Assembly (NCBI GenBank): GCA_021234155.1
Contig: JAJEKV010000006.1
Location: 12,377,751-12,441,750 of the forward strand
Reading direction: 5' to 3'
From: Isoetes taiwanensis
Lineage: Eukaryota; Streptophyta; Lycopodiopsida; Isoetales; Isoetaceae
DNA: 64,000 nt
Shown: piece by piece, positions 35,673 through 47,279 of the stretch
Layout: each line of letters begins with the position of its first letter
Position numbering within the stretch: position 1 is the stretch's first letter
The notes under the pieces: generated by a model
Database searches by the model: none
The model's input: only the letters and a program-made list of their open reading frames with translations
What the model was told of the DNA's origin: nothing
Program-made: the position numbers and the translations under genes

Positions 35673-38566
35673 CGACACTCAGGGTGAAGAAAAGGAGGAA
35701 GAGCTTCCGAGGGCGGGAAACCAGCAGTCTGAAAGTGATCTTCACGGGAATAAGGACGTGCACCATTATGGTACTGAGCAATGAGGTCAGGAGTGTTTAG
35801 CCCAAGGGCAGGATCGGCATCAATGAGGAAGTGAGAGCGCACCATGTCTTCCAGGGCAGCGTGGGCATCCGAAGGAACAAACTGGCACTCCATGAGAAGG
35901 CAGGATTTAAAGAGCCGAAAGGTGATGCATTTGAGAGCAAAGATAAAACCAGCCTTGACGGCGGGATCAAGGGTCCGCGTGAGGTGGCGGCATTCTGCAA
36001 GAAGGCATGCAAAGCATCAGCAGGCCGTTGCCAACCACGCTCATTACCGATATAAATCCAATTCTCAGTAGTGTCCAAAGTGGCATTATCCTCCCAATTG
36101 GAACGTCCGACAAATCGGGATCCCACCGGAGATCCGCCGAGATCCGAGGTCGAGTCGACTCCAACAGTGGCTATCCAGACCTTCGGTCAAAAGGGAAGAC
36201 GCCAAACCAAGAGAGGAACCGGGTCGTGGAGGGACTCCTAAGGAAGCATATGGAGAGGGAAGCAGTGCAGGTAGCGTGGGTTGCAAAGCCATGTCCCCGA
36301 ATGCTCAACGAGATCTTGATCAAGAGCACGACACCAATGGTCCCATTCTCAAGTAGAAAGTAATTGATAGACATGAGGATTTACCCAACCCGTTGGGATG
36401 GTCTTCATTGTCCAAAAGGCCACGCAGCTTGATTGTAGCCTCCCTGCGTCGCGATATAAATTTGGGCTTAACTCAAGATCGCCGATGCGCCAAATTTTGT
36501 TTATCGGTTCCAATGTTTCACCGCCACGAGGTGTGCCGAAAGCAAGTTCGTGCATGTACTTCTGCTCAAAAGCCCGAGACCGAAAGCAGATCCTTGAAAT
36601 ATTGGTTGATTGCCGATAACAACCACGCAAAGATTGAGTTGCCTCGAAAACACCATGGGCCTCATCCCCGAATTTATCATGGAGATCCGCCGTAGAAGTC
36701 ATGAAAACATAAGCCATGGGCTGAACAACACGAAAAATGACCAACCGATCTTCAGAAGTGAGCTGATCAAAGACTAAGAGTGCACAAAATAAACCCTTGT
36801 CTTCTATAGAAAGATCCGGCCAGATCCGAAGGAAGTCCACACTTTTGAGTGGCGGTTGATGAACATTGCCATTGGCCGCGTACCACTTTAAAAGGAAAAG
36901 GTGCCGTCGGGCCACCACATAGTCAAGATAGCTGGAAGGAGTAGAGAAGTCCACAGGAATGTTGGTAGCAATTTCTATGTAGCCCTCCTGTTTGATTTGA
37001 GCTTCTTCAGCAGATTGAACTGCTTGCTGGAGCTGATGTTCCAGGTCACGGATCCTGTTCTCCTTTTCTAAGAGAAGACGTGACTGATCACGGACCCGTT
37101 TAATAGGAAGCGTGGCATGTGAAGAAGATTGCCCTGGAGTTTGGAGTTGAAGCGTGGTAAGCTCAGCGTCATCTATGATCTTTTGTTTCTGAGCCTCCAA
37201 AAGCTGATCCTGGATGGACGTTAGCTGATTTGTCAGTGTGGAAAGCTGAGCTTCGAGGGAGGTGAGTCTAGCCTCACGCTCGGTAAGGTTATGAACTTGA
37301 GTGCGGTAATTGTCACAAAGCTCTGAGTACAAGGCGTCGAGCTTAGCAATATCTTTCTCCTTGTCACCCAGGAGGGTATCTTTGGACTTGTTTTGTTCCA
37401 ATAAGTCCTGAATTGTGGTTTGGAGCTGAACCTGCTGATCTGCAAATAGGCTGGTTTGATCCTGTGCACTTTTGAGATCTATACGGGCCTGTAATAGAGC
37501 CGCGTGCTTTTCTTGAAGTTGGGCCTCCAAAGTTTGAACTTGTGCGCTGGGTGCTTTGAAGGTCTCTTTGAACCGCGACGGAAGCTTCCAGTGGACGCCG
37601 AACACTACCATGAGAGCCTCCTTGTGATGCTTGTAGCCGCATGGTGCGCTTGAACATCCCCGCCGGAATTTGTACAGAGTCGCCGAGGATGTGGAGGCGA
37701 GGGCCCCGCTGTCGCTGCGGTTCCGAGATTGTTGAGAAGCATGACGGGAATTTGAAGGCGTGGCTTCAGTGGAGGAAGAGGATACAGTGACATGCGTGGT
37801 CTGGTGTTGAACAGGACGAGGGGAAGTGTGGCGTGAAGGTACAGCTTGTTGAGTTTGACGCTGGGAATGCAGAGAGCGCTGAGTGGAGGCATGGGAAGTG
37901 GAAGGGCTCTCAAGAACCGGAAGATAATGACGAATGAGTGCCTGAAGATGGCCACCCACTGAAATGTCAGAGACAGAGGAGGGGGTAGCCCAAATGCGGT
38001 TTACTTCTTGAAGAAGGCGGTAGAACAATAGCTGTGGCCAATCAACATGGAGATTGGAGTGGATGGCAGTGATGACCATATTATAAAACGGCTTATTGAT
38101 ATGGGTGTTCTTGATGGAATACCCAAGCAATTTGCGCCACAGAAACTTCACAAAAGTGTCATGTGGCTTGGCAATATTTGTGAGGCGATGTTGGTTGGCT
38201 TGATAAGCAAGAGCACCAAACTGAGTGACGTCCATGTCCTGTAAAGCAGCCCAAGAGACAAAAGGTTTTTGCAAGGGAATACGGAATACCTCAGAAATCA
38301 AATGTTGGGTAAGTAAAATGGTGGTGCCATCGACCAATCGTAGCAAATCCCTCCGAAGCCGTTGAATTATGTGAGCGATGAATGCCGCAATTGGGCCGGA
38401 TTGGGGCCGGAGCTCCATTTGGCTAGAATTCATAAAGCTTGTATGCCGCGACTTCCGATTTGGACCAAGAAGGGCTTCACTAAAGATGGGCGCCGAGAAA
38501 GATACGACCAAAAGAGTCACATCCCCGGAGCGTAAGCTTGAAGTGTAGGAAGTTTGGGGCAGCCAT
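35673..38566 (-). pseudogene. extra retrotransposon ORF downstream of pol: coiled-coil protein
   Basis: The longest open frame of the window: 38,520-36,349, 723 codons. A better start is ATG 38,566-38,564 (MAAPNFLHFKLTLRGCDSFG) in a neighbouring frame that a short indel near 38,485 joins to the long frame. Layout of the long frame: residues 1-175 globular (FVKFLWRKLLGYSIKNTHIN, DWPQLLFYRLLQEVNRIW); 175-320 Ser/Thr/Gln/His-rich linker; 325-515 coiled coil (TLEAQLQEKHAALLQARIDL, LTSLEAQLSTLTNQLTSIQD); 520-723 globular (RRHLFLLKWYAANG, IWPDLSIEDKGLFCALLVFD). After the stop at 36,349 coding-like sequence continues in other frames almost to the polypurine tract (QFVPSDAHAALEDMV). It lies sense to pol, between integrase and the 3' LTR. 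The N-terminal part loosely resembles 'putative plant transposon protein' domains; that is inference. Function unknown. Confidence 0.7.
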
Positions 38567-39307
38567 GGTGAAGAGCGCCTAATAGAAGGAACTGCTTTGG
38601 AGAAGGCGAGAGCAGAGAATGTAAGACTAAGGCGCAGATAGATTTAAAAGGTTTTAGGGCGCGAAATGGAGGTGAAGAGGCATGATGAGGGCTTAAACTA
38701 CAACCGCTGATGGTGCAGTGTGTCGAAAAGATGCCAAGGAGGCGATGGAGAGGCAAAATTTGGCTAAGTCCCCAAACAACAAAGGGAGAAGCAATGAACG
38801 GTGGAGATGAGACGGAGAGAATGATCGATGTGACAGTGGCCAAAGAACACACATTAATTTTTCGACGGGCATGAAAAGAAGGAATGGCATTTAATGCCGG
38901 GCAACTCGGCGGGATATTATTAAAACGAATAATGTGCCGTAAGGTACCATGGCTAGATATGCTGGGCGGAGAAAAGATTCTCATTTTAGAAACAACCTTG
39001 CATTGCAAACACGCTGGCAATTTTTTTATGATTGGTCCACGCCGACAAGGAGTTCCTCGGTTGGCTATATAAGACTAACCGAGGGGAAGCTAAGGCATCC
39101 AATGGCGCCAAGATGTCGGGCCGGGTTTGCATGATAACCGCACTATGCCTTCGAATGCCCTCGAGTGGATTACCCGTAAGATGGATTGTCCGACCTCGGC
39201 GCCGCCACAATCGTGGGCTCGGGCGATGGATGGCTGGTGTGCCGGATGTCCAACATCCCAATCCGGAAGACCAACGGATGGAGGTGATTCTCGCACCTTC
39301 ACTGGGA

Positions 39308-39979
39308 CCCGAGCCATGGAATAAAATAACGGCTAAGATTAGCCAAATGGCTATTTTGTAGCAGTTGGCTGTGAAAAATGGCTAAAGTAAGTGGAAAAAT
39401 GCCCAAAAAAAGAAAATTTTAGCCCAATTTTTTTTGTCACCAAGTGAGTTTTTAGGTTGAATAGCCAAACCTTTACCTCCGCATATCCATCGACATCGAT
39501 TAGCTAAACCTAAGATAGAGTGGGCTTGAAAATGGATAGATTAGCCCAAAATTCAACACCAATTTATGTACTAACTTTAAGAAATTTCAAATAGGGTTTA
39601 TGTTTCCTTTTTTTTCCCCTTTCTTTCTCGGCCGCTCCAAGTACAAAGTTAAAGCATTAGAGGAAAAGGAACAATGTTGTGCCCTTCTTTTTTAGGTTTT
39701 GAACATGTTCATATATGTTCGTGTCTTGATTTATGTATTTACAATAATTTCAATGCCTTTGCTTAAGATGTTTGGATTTTTTAAATCATTATAAGCGATG
39801 GCTAATATTTGTCTTTCCATTTTGTGAAAGTTTAGCCAAAAGCAAGAAAATGTGATGGAGAAAACCATTTAATTTAGCCAAGTGTTAGAAACTTCTAGCC
39901 CCAATTTGAAGGTAGTTTAGCTTTAACCTATTTTGGCTACACTAAAATATAGGAGTAGTAATTTATTCCATGCCCGAGC
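39308..39979 (+). mobile_element. non-autonomous hAT-like element, copy 1
   Basis: The body is 39,315-39,972 (658 bp), with terminal inverted repeat CATGGAATAAA at both ends. It is flanked by CCCGAGC at 39,308-39,314 and 39,973-39,979. Subterminal palindromes GGCTAAGATTAGCC and AGCCAAATGGCT and many GGCTA/TAGCC motifs are typical of hAT ends. There is no transposase frame. It sits between integrase and the extra ORF of the Gypsy element, so it inserted after it. A second copy, inverted, is at 55.0 kb. Confidence 0.88.
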
Positions 39980-39999
39980 ATAACCTCTACCACATCCTC

Positions 40000-40140
40000 A
40001 AGATCACCTCCTCCCCAACCCAAAGTAGGGGTTTTTTTTTTTTTTTTAGGACTTAGTAGATAGGGCTCGAGCCCGCTTTTTGTATATAGGGCAGCCATAA
40101 GGAAATAGCCGGGTCGGCCCACATTTTGCAAAAAAAAAAT
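40000..40140. other. T/A-flanked short insert, possible SINE remnant
   Basis: A run of T (40,031-40,048), then on the minus strand GCGGGCTCGAGCCCTATC, which resembles a polymerase III B box (GGTTCGANNCC), and an A run near 40,130. No A box or target duplication could be fixed, so this is weak. Confidence 0.25.
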
Positions 40141-40499
40141 TCCACCTATAATATAAATATGCCGCTGCTTTTAGTCACTATCCGCTGTGTTTGGCGCCTT
40201 GAACAAAGATCGTGGTGTTGATTTTCACTTTCCGTGGTATGAAATGTTTTGAGGCGAAAAGCCATTTACCGCTGTAGGTAATGGAGTTCCATCTAACTCA
40301 GCCACCGAAAAAACGGGTTGAACCACTTGAACAATTTGATAAGGGCCAAGCCATCAAACTTTAGCTTACCCTTAAAAATTTTTGTACCTAGAATCATAAA
40401 GAAGAACCGAATCTCCTTCTTGGAATGTTTTTGTCTTCGTGACGCTTGTCATGTAAAGATTTTTGCAATCTGTGGTCCATGAAGAACACTTTAATATAA

Positions 40500-41600
40500 G
40501 CATCCTTCTAAGTTCATCCAACTGCTCCAATTGATAAACCCTTTCTTTGAGTGCAAAGAAAGGGATTATGGGCGAGAGCTGCTTGAAAACCGGAGAGTTG
40601 GAAGGATGTATTCAAACGGCATGAGAGCTTCTTTGGCCATAAACCAATTTGAAAGGAGGTGACAGAGCTATTTTGAAACAAGTATTGTAAGCCCAAAGAA
40701 CAAAGGGAAGCTTGTTTTGCCGGCCACATGGTAGAAGCGCCACAAATTTTTTGAGAATTGTGACCGAGTTTTGTTGGTGCTTTCTCGCCAAACCATTCCC
40801 TTTGAGGATAGTAAGGTGTGCTCTTGTGATGATGTATCGAAGATAAATCCGTACTCCTTGATGGTATGATTGATAAAATGGACACCACGATCACCGACCA
40901 GTCTGCGGGGCAGCCAAATCGCGCGGATGATTTGTTGATAGATGACCTTTACCGCGGTTTGCCGCAAGTTGTTGTCCGGAAGTGCACAAGCCGCCCATTT
41001 GGCAGCGTGAGTCGCGAGAACCAGATATAGCGCAACGGTGTGCCGCCAGAGGATCGATGGGTCCCACAAAATCCATCCCCCATTTGTCAAGGGAAGAAGC
41101 GCGGGCGACCGGCATCAAGGGAAGAGCGCCACGGGCCGGGTCGCCCCACACGCACCGGGCAAGCATCACACGCGGCGGGCGGCATGAGCCGCCTTTAAAG
41201 AGCGTGGGCCAAAAATAACCAGCCGTAAGGATTTTTGCGGCCGTGGTGTCACCATGAAAATGACCACCACCTAGCCCTTCATGGGCTTTAACAATATCCG
41301 ATACTTCATGAGGGAGAACAAAGGCCGAAGGATGTTATCCTTACCCTTTTGTAAAGATGTCCCGCAACCATGGTGTAGTCACCGACCTCACTTCGAGAAA
41401 TTGATGTCGACGGATTGTCGCCATGGAGAGAGCCGCCGCGATCCTTCCGGGTGGAAGAGCTCCCGCGGAGGAGGTACCGCTGAAAGTCATGGAACCAATG
41501 TGGTGTTGCCGTGACTAAAAAAAGTTGAGCGCCGAGGCGCCCGAGACTCCAGACTCCGGAGGGATCATCCGGGTGGATGCGAAAGATAATCTGGGACAAC
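40500..41600 (-). pseudogene. integrase domain, broken
   Basis: Integrase inserts the element DNA. Minus-strand blocks in order: WFHDFQRYLLRG and YTMVAGHLYKR (N-terminal, about 41,530-41,330); LMPVARASSLDKWGMDFVGP (about 41,110), which holds the first catalytic Asp in the family motif WGMDFVGP; ATHAAKWAACAL (about 41,010). Then LPRRLVGDRGVHFINHTIKE (about 40,890), with the second Asp in GDRG, and STPYYPQREWFGEK (about 40,810), corresponding to TPYHPQxNG-xxE with the third acidic residue. Frameshifts separate the blocks, so it is inactive. The HHCC region is not intact. Confidence 0.82.
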
Positions 41601-41639
41601 ATGAGATTTGCCCCGCCTTTGTGAACAATTTCAAAAGGT

Positions 41640-42690
41640 GCAAATTTTTGTATGAGGACCCAACGAAAGCAATGCGCCCGGGCGGGATTTGTTGATCAAA
41701 TAAAGAAGTGCTTGGTGGTCAACAAAGAATTTGATCCGACCGCCCAAAAAGATAGTGACGGAAGCATTGGACACGTAAAATTAGACCCAAAGCTTCACGC
41801 CTGCGGGCGAGAAGGCGCTTTAGCGTAATTGAGTTCTCTACCGGGCGACGGGTTTGGTTTGTCGCTGGGCAGCGATCATATTCTTGAGAAAGAACAACCC
41901 AATAGCAAACGCCAGACATCTACATGGACGGAAAGGGCTTGTCCCATTGAGGAGGAACAAGAACCGGGCCCGAAAGTAAGTAAAAGCTTCAACCGTTGAA
42001 AGCAAAGATCCTACCGGGAATTCCAAGCCCGTGGATTCATCACCCGTGAGTTTATGAATGGGATCTACAATGGCTGCAAGTCCGTGAATGAAGGTGGAGT
42101 AATAATTGACCTTACCCGTGAAAGAGTGTCTCTTTGATATTGGCGGGTGCTTGAGCCTTGAGCACACAACCGATTTTGGCAGATCCGTGGTGATACCGCT
42201 TCGGTCGATAACGGTCCTAACAACACCCGGTGACGCAAAAGGTGCATTTCTGATTGAGACTAATGCGGGACTCATCACATTTTTCGAAAAGACGAAGTTC
42301 CAATTTATCCAAATGGTCAGCCATGGAATCAGAGGGCGAGAAGTCATCTTGAAAAATTTGCAAGAAGGGATTTTCCTTCATAAAATCATGAAAAACCGAG
42401 AGCATGATGCGTCAAACGCTGATGGAGAGTTTGATAATCCAAAAGGAACCACCTTGTAGGCAAAAGTGTCCCACGGGTGGTGAAAGTAGTCTTGAGTTGA
42501 TCGATTCTTTGATTGAGATCCGATTGTAGCCGTAAAAATCATCCATGAAGGAGTACATCTCATGTCCAAAGAACCTCTTCCGTAACCTGGTCCGTGGGAA
42601 GGAAGTGGAAAATGATCACGCCCGTGGGCCCGATTGAGTTTTTGGTGAGTCCACGCAAACGCCGATCTTATCATTGTGTTTGAGTGCAAT
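41640..42690 (-). pseudogene. reverse transcriptase and RNase H, broken
   Basis: Minus-strand blocks: DHFPLPSHG (about 42,615); TFAYKVVPFGLSNSPSAFDA (about 42,430), the Gypsy RT motif; FLQIFQDDFSPSDSMADHLD (about 42,340), the YxDD catalytic box with Phe instead of Tyr; NYYSTFIHGLAAIVDPIHKL (about 42,090), the thumb. Then RNase H: SGVCYWVVLSQEYDR and RREALGLILRVQCFRHYLFG (about 41,915-41,740). The blocks lie in several frames. Confidence 0.85.
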
Positions 42691-43469
42691 GACGATGGGG
42701 CTCACCCATTCGTAATGTTTGACCTCATAGATCAAACCCGCAAAGAAGGAGTTTGTCAATTTTTGCCTTGACGCCGATCACGTAATTAGGGTTGAGCCGG
42801 CATCGCCGCTGCTAAACCGGAAGGGCATCGAGATTTGGTAGGAATGGTGAGTTCCCCAAGGTTTTGTTGATTCCCCAAGATCTCTCAGAGCTCCCAAAGT
42901 AAAAATGTGTTTGAACTTTTGAAGAGCCGGACGCCCCTGCTACGATAGGGGGCCGGAAGATTTGCAAAGAATGCGACAGGCCGATTATTGCCTACGCCCA
43001 CTATCTCGACTTCAGGAGTCTGAATATGGGGGATAACTTCCGCGGTTCCGACAATATGAGTAGGAGGTTGAAGCATGACAGATGCGGCACTCAAGCGTGG
43101 TGAAGAAGAGATATTGCCTGAAGTTTCATCAAGCGCAGGTTGCTTCATGACAATAAGGTACATCCGGCAGAGCTATAGGAGGTTCAAAGATCCAAAAGTG
43201 ATCAACACGCTGGATTCGGGATTGCAAGGAGCCGTAAGGGTCCAAAGAAAGCCGCCATAGCCTTGGTCCTCGATCAAGAGTCATTTCTCCCCAAGGATCA
43301 AAGATATTCGGGTAGGGATGACGAGGTAAACTCGCAGTGGAGCCCCGAACTTGATAGATATTCGGGCATCCCTAATCGCTAGGGGAGAGAGAGGGTTCAA
43401 GATTGTCGAATCAAAATGATCTTACCGGGTTTCCAAGTCCATAGTGGCATTAAGGTGACCATCCGTGAT

Positions 43470-43800
43470 GACTAACCGATCCGCGGGGCCCAAGAATGGA
43501 TGCTCTTGGCCCCGGCGAGAAAAGGTCCGCCGACCAACATTTCATAATCACCTGGATCTTCTCTTCCAAACACCGAATTCCAAGGGGAAACGGAGATCAC
43601 CAATGTTGATGTGGAGAAGAGGCGTGACGCCTTTGAGGTCTCGCGGATATGGCCATTAGCCAATTTGATGTCATATGGGGCACCCATAGAGTTGTTTGAT
43701 GCCCATTTGTTTGCGGAGTTTATCCGTGATGAGATTGACCGCTTACCTACCTCCGCCAATTTGAACATGATTGACTTGTTGATTGCTCACCGTGGCATGT
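43470..43800 (-). pseudogene. retropepsin-like protease region, broken
   Basis: The minus frame reads MGAPYDIKLANGHIRETSKA (about 43,690-43,630), corresponding to the VxLANG part, and DYEMLVGGPFLAGAKS (about 43,545-43,500), the conserved 'ILGxxFL' end of the retropepsin fold. The catalytic DTG is not preserved. The 13.6 kb copy breaks off within this region. Confidence 0.65.
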
Positions 43801-43899
43801 ACCGTGGGTGTAGAGGTAGCTACAGCCCCAACCAAAACTGCCGAGTGGTAACCGGTCCTTGAGAGCGTGATGAGTTTTAAAATTGTTGCCAAACTTAAG

Positions 43900-46162
43900 G
43901 GAATTTTGATTTTTGCCAGCTCCTCTTGGAGTTCCAAAGGCACATGAGAAAAAGGATCTACTGGATCCATTGTGTGCCGGAGTGCGTGGTAATGAGGCAA
44001 AGAAGCCCTTTGAGTAGGTCAACCCTCCGCAAAGAATATTTGATATGTCCGAGAGCGTGGAGGTTGAGATGTGGAAGGTGTATCTTGTCTTTGTTGAGCT
44101 CGTGGTGGCATGAACATTAGCCAGCCGCGGCGCCTTCAGCAGCAGCTTGCATGAGATTCAAAATGCTTTGGCTTAACCTTAGGCATGACATGCGGCATGA
44201 GTTTCTCCAAGTCGTGCAAAGTGAACCTTTTTTTTCTTCCTCATGAGGAATGGTGTCGATCGAAGAAGATGTTGCGCGCCATTAGGAATAATGGCTATGG
44301 GACGGATGCCCGGTTCGGGCGGAAACCAAAACCAACCCAATTTGATGGTCGGACCGGAGGATTAAGAGCCCGAAAAAATTTCTTCCCCGTGGCTTGTTGA
44401 TCCATCCGAGGTTGATTGGCGTGAGCTGGTTGATAGCGTGATTGCCGAGGCACGCGAGGTGGCTTCTTAAAAACAGATGCGGGCCTTGTTTGCCATTAGC
44501 AATCCAGAGTTGGTAAGCCGTGAGGCGTAATCGATGTGGTCCGGATTGGTGCCGTGAAGCCGCACCAACTTGTGGAAGTTGAGGACACGCCGCGGGTGGT
44601 ATGACCCCATTCTGACGCTGATAACACCGAGCTTTAGAAGGATCAAAAGGAGGACGGTGTTGGGTCCCCGCTTGTTGCCCCGCTGGCCGATAGAGTTGAT
44701 TGGGTTGCGCTCGCAAAGGGTGGTCCGCCGATAGTGCGACATTGTTGCCGAGGTGTTGTTTGCACTTGATAGACCGCTTTGTTATGAAAGGTGTTGATGA
44801 GTGCGGTGCACTCTTCCGCGGCATGATTGCACATGTTGCATCTTTTGCAATGAGGCTGGCCATTGGTGGAGTTGCACTCATTTGCCAAGTGGCCTTGGTA
44901 TTTGGCAAGATATGGCATTAGATCCGACCGCTACCCGATTGGCGCGGTTGAGGCCGGATGCCAGCCCTGTGGAACCATGACGGGTGGAATGAAAGGGAGC
45001 TCCTCAAGAGCCACGCCACCGAGGAAACATTGATCGAAAGTGATTGACAAGGTCGATAGCCCCGCCCAAAGTCTTAGGACACGTGTATTCACCATGAGTC
45101 TGGATAGCCGGAGGAAGTCCTTGGAGAAACCGCACCAAGATCCGCTGCGGTGGGGTAATCCTTGAGTTTGCCGAGCGTAATGTGAAGACGACCGCAAAAT
45201 CCCAGCGGACTCGTGGGCTCTTGTTGAAGGTCATTGAGTTGCTTGAGATGAAGTTGATCATCATCCGTGGTCCCATAGTGAGAAAGAAAAGTCCCTCATT
45301 TCCTGATCAATCTTGTTTCTAAAGTGGCTTTTGTTGGACATGAGCCATTGATGAGGAGAGCCATGCAAAGGTGGTGGAAAAGATGTGGAATTTCAGTTGA
45401 GGTTGCGATGACCATTCAGATAGCCGAGCCTCAAATTCTTCCATGTGGGCCCGAGCACTTTGGTCTAAGGGTTTGCCTTTCGTGTTGCCAAAGGTGGGAT
45501 AAGTCGCTTTAAGGGTCCAAAAGGTAGGGGTGAAAGTGCTTGGCGGACAGAACAAAGATAGTGATTATATTGAGGTGGAGTTGGAGGTGGTATAGTGCCC
45601 TCAAGGACCCTGGGATGAAGGGGTGATCAGTGGTTGAGGTACCGGGCAAAGTGCCTCGAGCATTGGTTTTGAGGGTGGGTAAGGTTGTAAACGTGAAGAG
45701 CGGTGGGAAATGTAGGGAAAGAAAATTCCCCGGTAGGCGCAAAAGAGACATGTGGATATCCCCGCCCACCCGGAGAGATGATGGTTGTGAAGGTAGAAGC
45801 GCATGGCCCGGAAGAGTGATGGATGTAGGTATGTTCAGGGGTATGAAAGTAAGGTTGAGAAGGTTGAGCCCGATAGGTCTCCCCGATAGTGATGAGGTGA
45901 CCGAGATCGGTGGAGCAATGTTTGCACGCTTTGGGGCGGGGAACGGGACGGTGACAGACACGTGGGGTGGGTGGCCGACCGAGCCTCCTAGACTGAATGT
46001 GGCCGCCTCAATGTCATAAGCAGATCCATACATGTCGCCAATGCCTTCCCTTCGGCGATGGCGCCCAAGCGTAGATGCCGTCGGGGAAGCGAGTTCTTCC
46101 GCGTGAAGTTTCTGATGCATACGGCGCATTGTAAGAAAGTAAGATCGAATCGTGATTCGCAA
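43900..46162 (-). pseudogene. gag polyprotein, broken
   Basis: Minus-strand parts: a Pro/Ser/Thr-rich N-terminus from about 46,162 (217-codon frame to 45,509); gag core with GKPLDQSARAHMEEFEARLS (about 45,470) and ILVRFLQGLPPAIQTHGEY (about 45,135); zinc knuckles at about 44,918-44,818, where the first has lost its two leading Cys (YLAKYQGHLANEC) and the second is intact (CKRCNMCNHAAEEC). Further Pro/Gln-rich sequence continues to about 44,450. It is homologous throughout to the 14-16 kb copy. Confidence 0.75.
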
Positions 46163-46172
46163 AGCAGCATGT

Positions 46173-46725
46173 TGTTTGGGGTCCCGTTCTCGAACTCCTC
46201 AAGAAGATGCCTCCGTGAGGACCCGGATCTAACAGAGAATCCGGGGACTATGTCACGCCGGGATTTGCAAGAAGAGAACAAGAAGAAGAAAACGTAACAA
46301 AGGAGAACAATGAGAGGAAAATGATAAGCTTCCTTGATATCAATGATGAACATACATGAGCTCTCGCGAATCGAGAGAAGACCAAAAGAGACAAGACTCA
46401 AAACTCATCTAAAACTCATGTGCTAGCTCTCTACTCATATATATCAATATCGACACTCGACCGATTCTTGCAATCGACTCGAAGGAGGCCCCGATGGTGA
46501 ATGCCGAAGGGTGCTCTTGAAGTGCCTAGAATTCGGGCCGACGCCGACGCTGGCTGCGGACGGGTCATCACTTGTCCGAAGCCTTTTGATCCGGGCGCCG
46601 CCCCTTTGATCAAGCAGAGTCTTCTTTGGGCCTTTGACGACCGACCAAGGCTGGTTGTGGATTCTGGCCTTGACTTGGTCCGTGGACATGAATAGTCCCT
46701 GCACTGTGAGGCACAGTGACTACCA
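46173..46725 (-). repeat. 5' LTR of the 11.6-kb Gypsy element
   Basis: 553 bp, aligned end to end with the 3' LTR but with many substitutions and indels. The GGCCTTTGGCC segment after the TATA box is missing and a GATGGTGAATGCCGAAGGG insertion is present. Its outer end reads GACTACCA instead of GACTAACA. Confidence 0.82.
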
Positions 46726-46806
46726 AATGCAAAAGTTGGACTTGGCTTACTTTTCAATCTCAAAGCGCACCTTTCATTTGGGCCTTTTCTTATCTCCAAA
46801 GCTTAA
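46726..46806 (+). pseudogene. membrane-protein exon, right part, beyond the LTR element
   Basis: If the 5-base flank is counted once, the host frame cut at 35,107 resumes here as (A)KVGLGLLFNLKAHLSFGPFL, then ISKA and TAA at 46,804-46,806. Twenty-four further sense codons in the same phase, with sensible composition and directly after the element, are strong support for one interrupted exon. The original C-terminus would be lost from the product. Confidence 0.6.
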
Positions 46807-46839
46807 GTTCGATTAAACAAATATGAGATGCTTTATATT

Positions 46840-47200
46840 TTGCCGCGTTTATTCTCGTGATCCAATTGGAAAAACAAGTTTAACAAGATTATTCGGGGAA
46901 GGTAGTTTAAGAAGATAAATCTTCAACTTGATTGGACCTTTTTTTGGAAATTTTTATTTGGAGCTCATTTTAAAGGTATGCGTACTACTACATTTGATGG
47001 CCGGTTTATCTAATTCTACAAGGCCTTTCTCAGAGTTAGTAGAAAATAGACTTACCGTTGGTGCTTTCAAAAGCCTTCGGCCAAAATTCCAACCTCAAGG
47101 AAATGCCCTTTTGTCGCCAGAGATTTCTCCCAAAGTCTTCATCTATGTTTATAGTGTACTGCATGTAGTATCGTATAACATAGATGGCACATAGACAATG
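46840..47200 (+). other. possible further coding remnants
   Basis: 46,844-46,915 reads RVYSRDPIGKTSLTRLFGEG, faintly like a P-loop (GKTS) but lacking the first Gly. 47,009-47,150 reads GLSNSTRPFSELVENRLTVG, then AFKSLRPKFQPQGNALLSPE. These may be more exons of the host locus. No family assigned. Confidence 0.25.
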
Positions 47201-47279
47201 AATGTGGCATGAGAACTAAATTTTGCCACTCCACCTTCTCTCCCTCTCTCTTGACCAATTTTGTGCTCATGTAGCTTGG

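Larger units (their letters stand above)
35108..46725 (-). mobile_element. Ty3/Gypsy LTR retrotransposon with an extra ORF, 11.6 kb
   Basis: On the minus strand, 5' to 3': 5' LTR 46,725-46,173; gag about 46,160-43,900; protease about 43,770-43,470; RT about 42,690-42,000; RNase H about 41,920-41,650; integrase about 41,600-40,500. Then come a nested hAT-like element (39,972-39,315), an extra ORF (38,566 to about 35,670), a polypurine tract and the 3' LTR 35,657-35,108. Integrase after RT/RNase H is the Ty3/Gypsy order. Every pol domain carries frameshifts and the LTRs differ by many substitutions and indels, so the insertion is old and inactive. Flanking 5-mers are GCTGC (35,103-35,107) and AATGC (46,726-46,730), a possible target duplication with two changes. 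Confidence 0.88.

Noticed and set aside
46844-46915. Possible P-loop (DPIGKTSL)
   Set aside because: The first glycine of GxxxxGK[ST] is missing and the frame is only about 24 codons. Kept only as a weak coding remnant.
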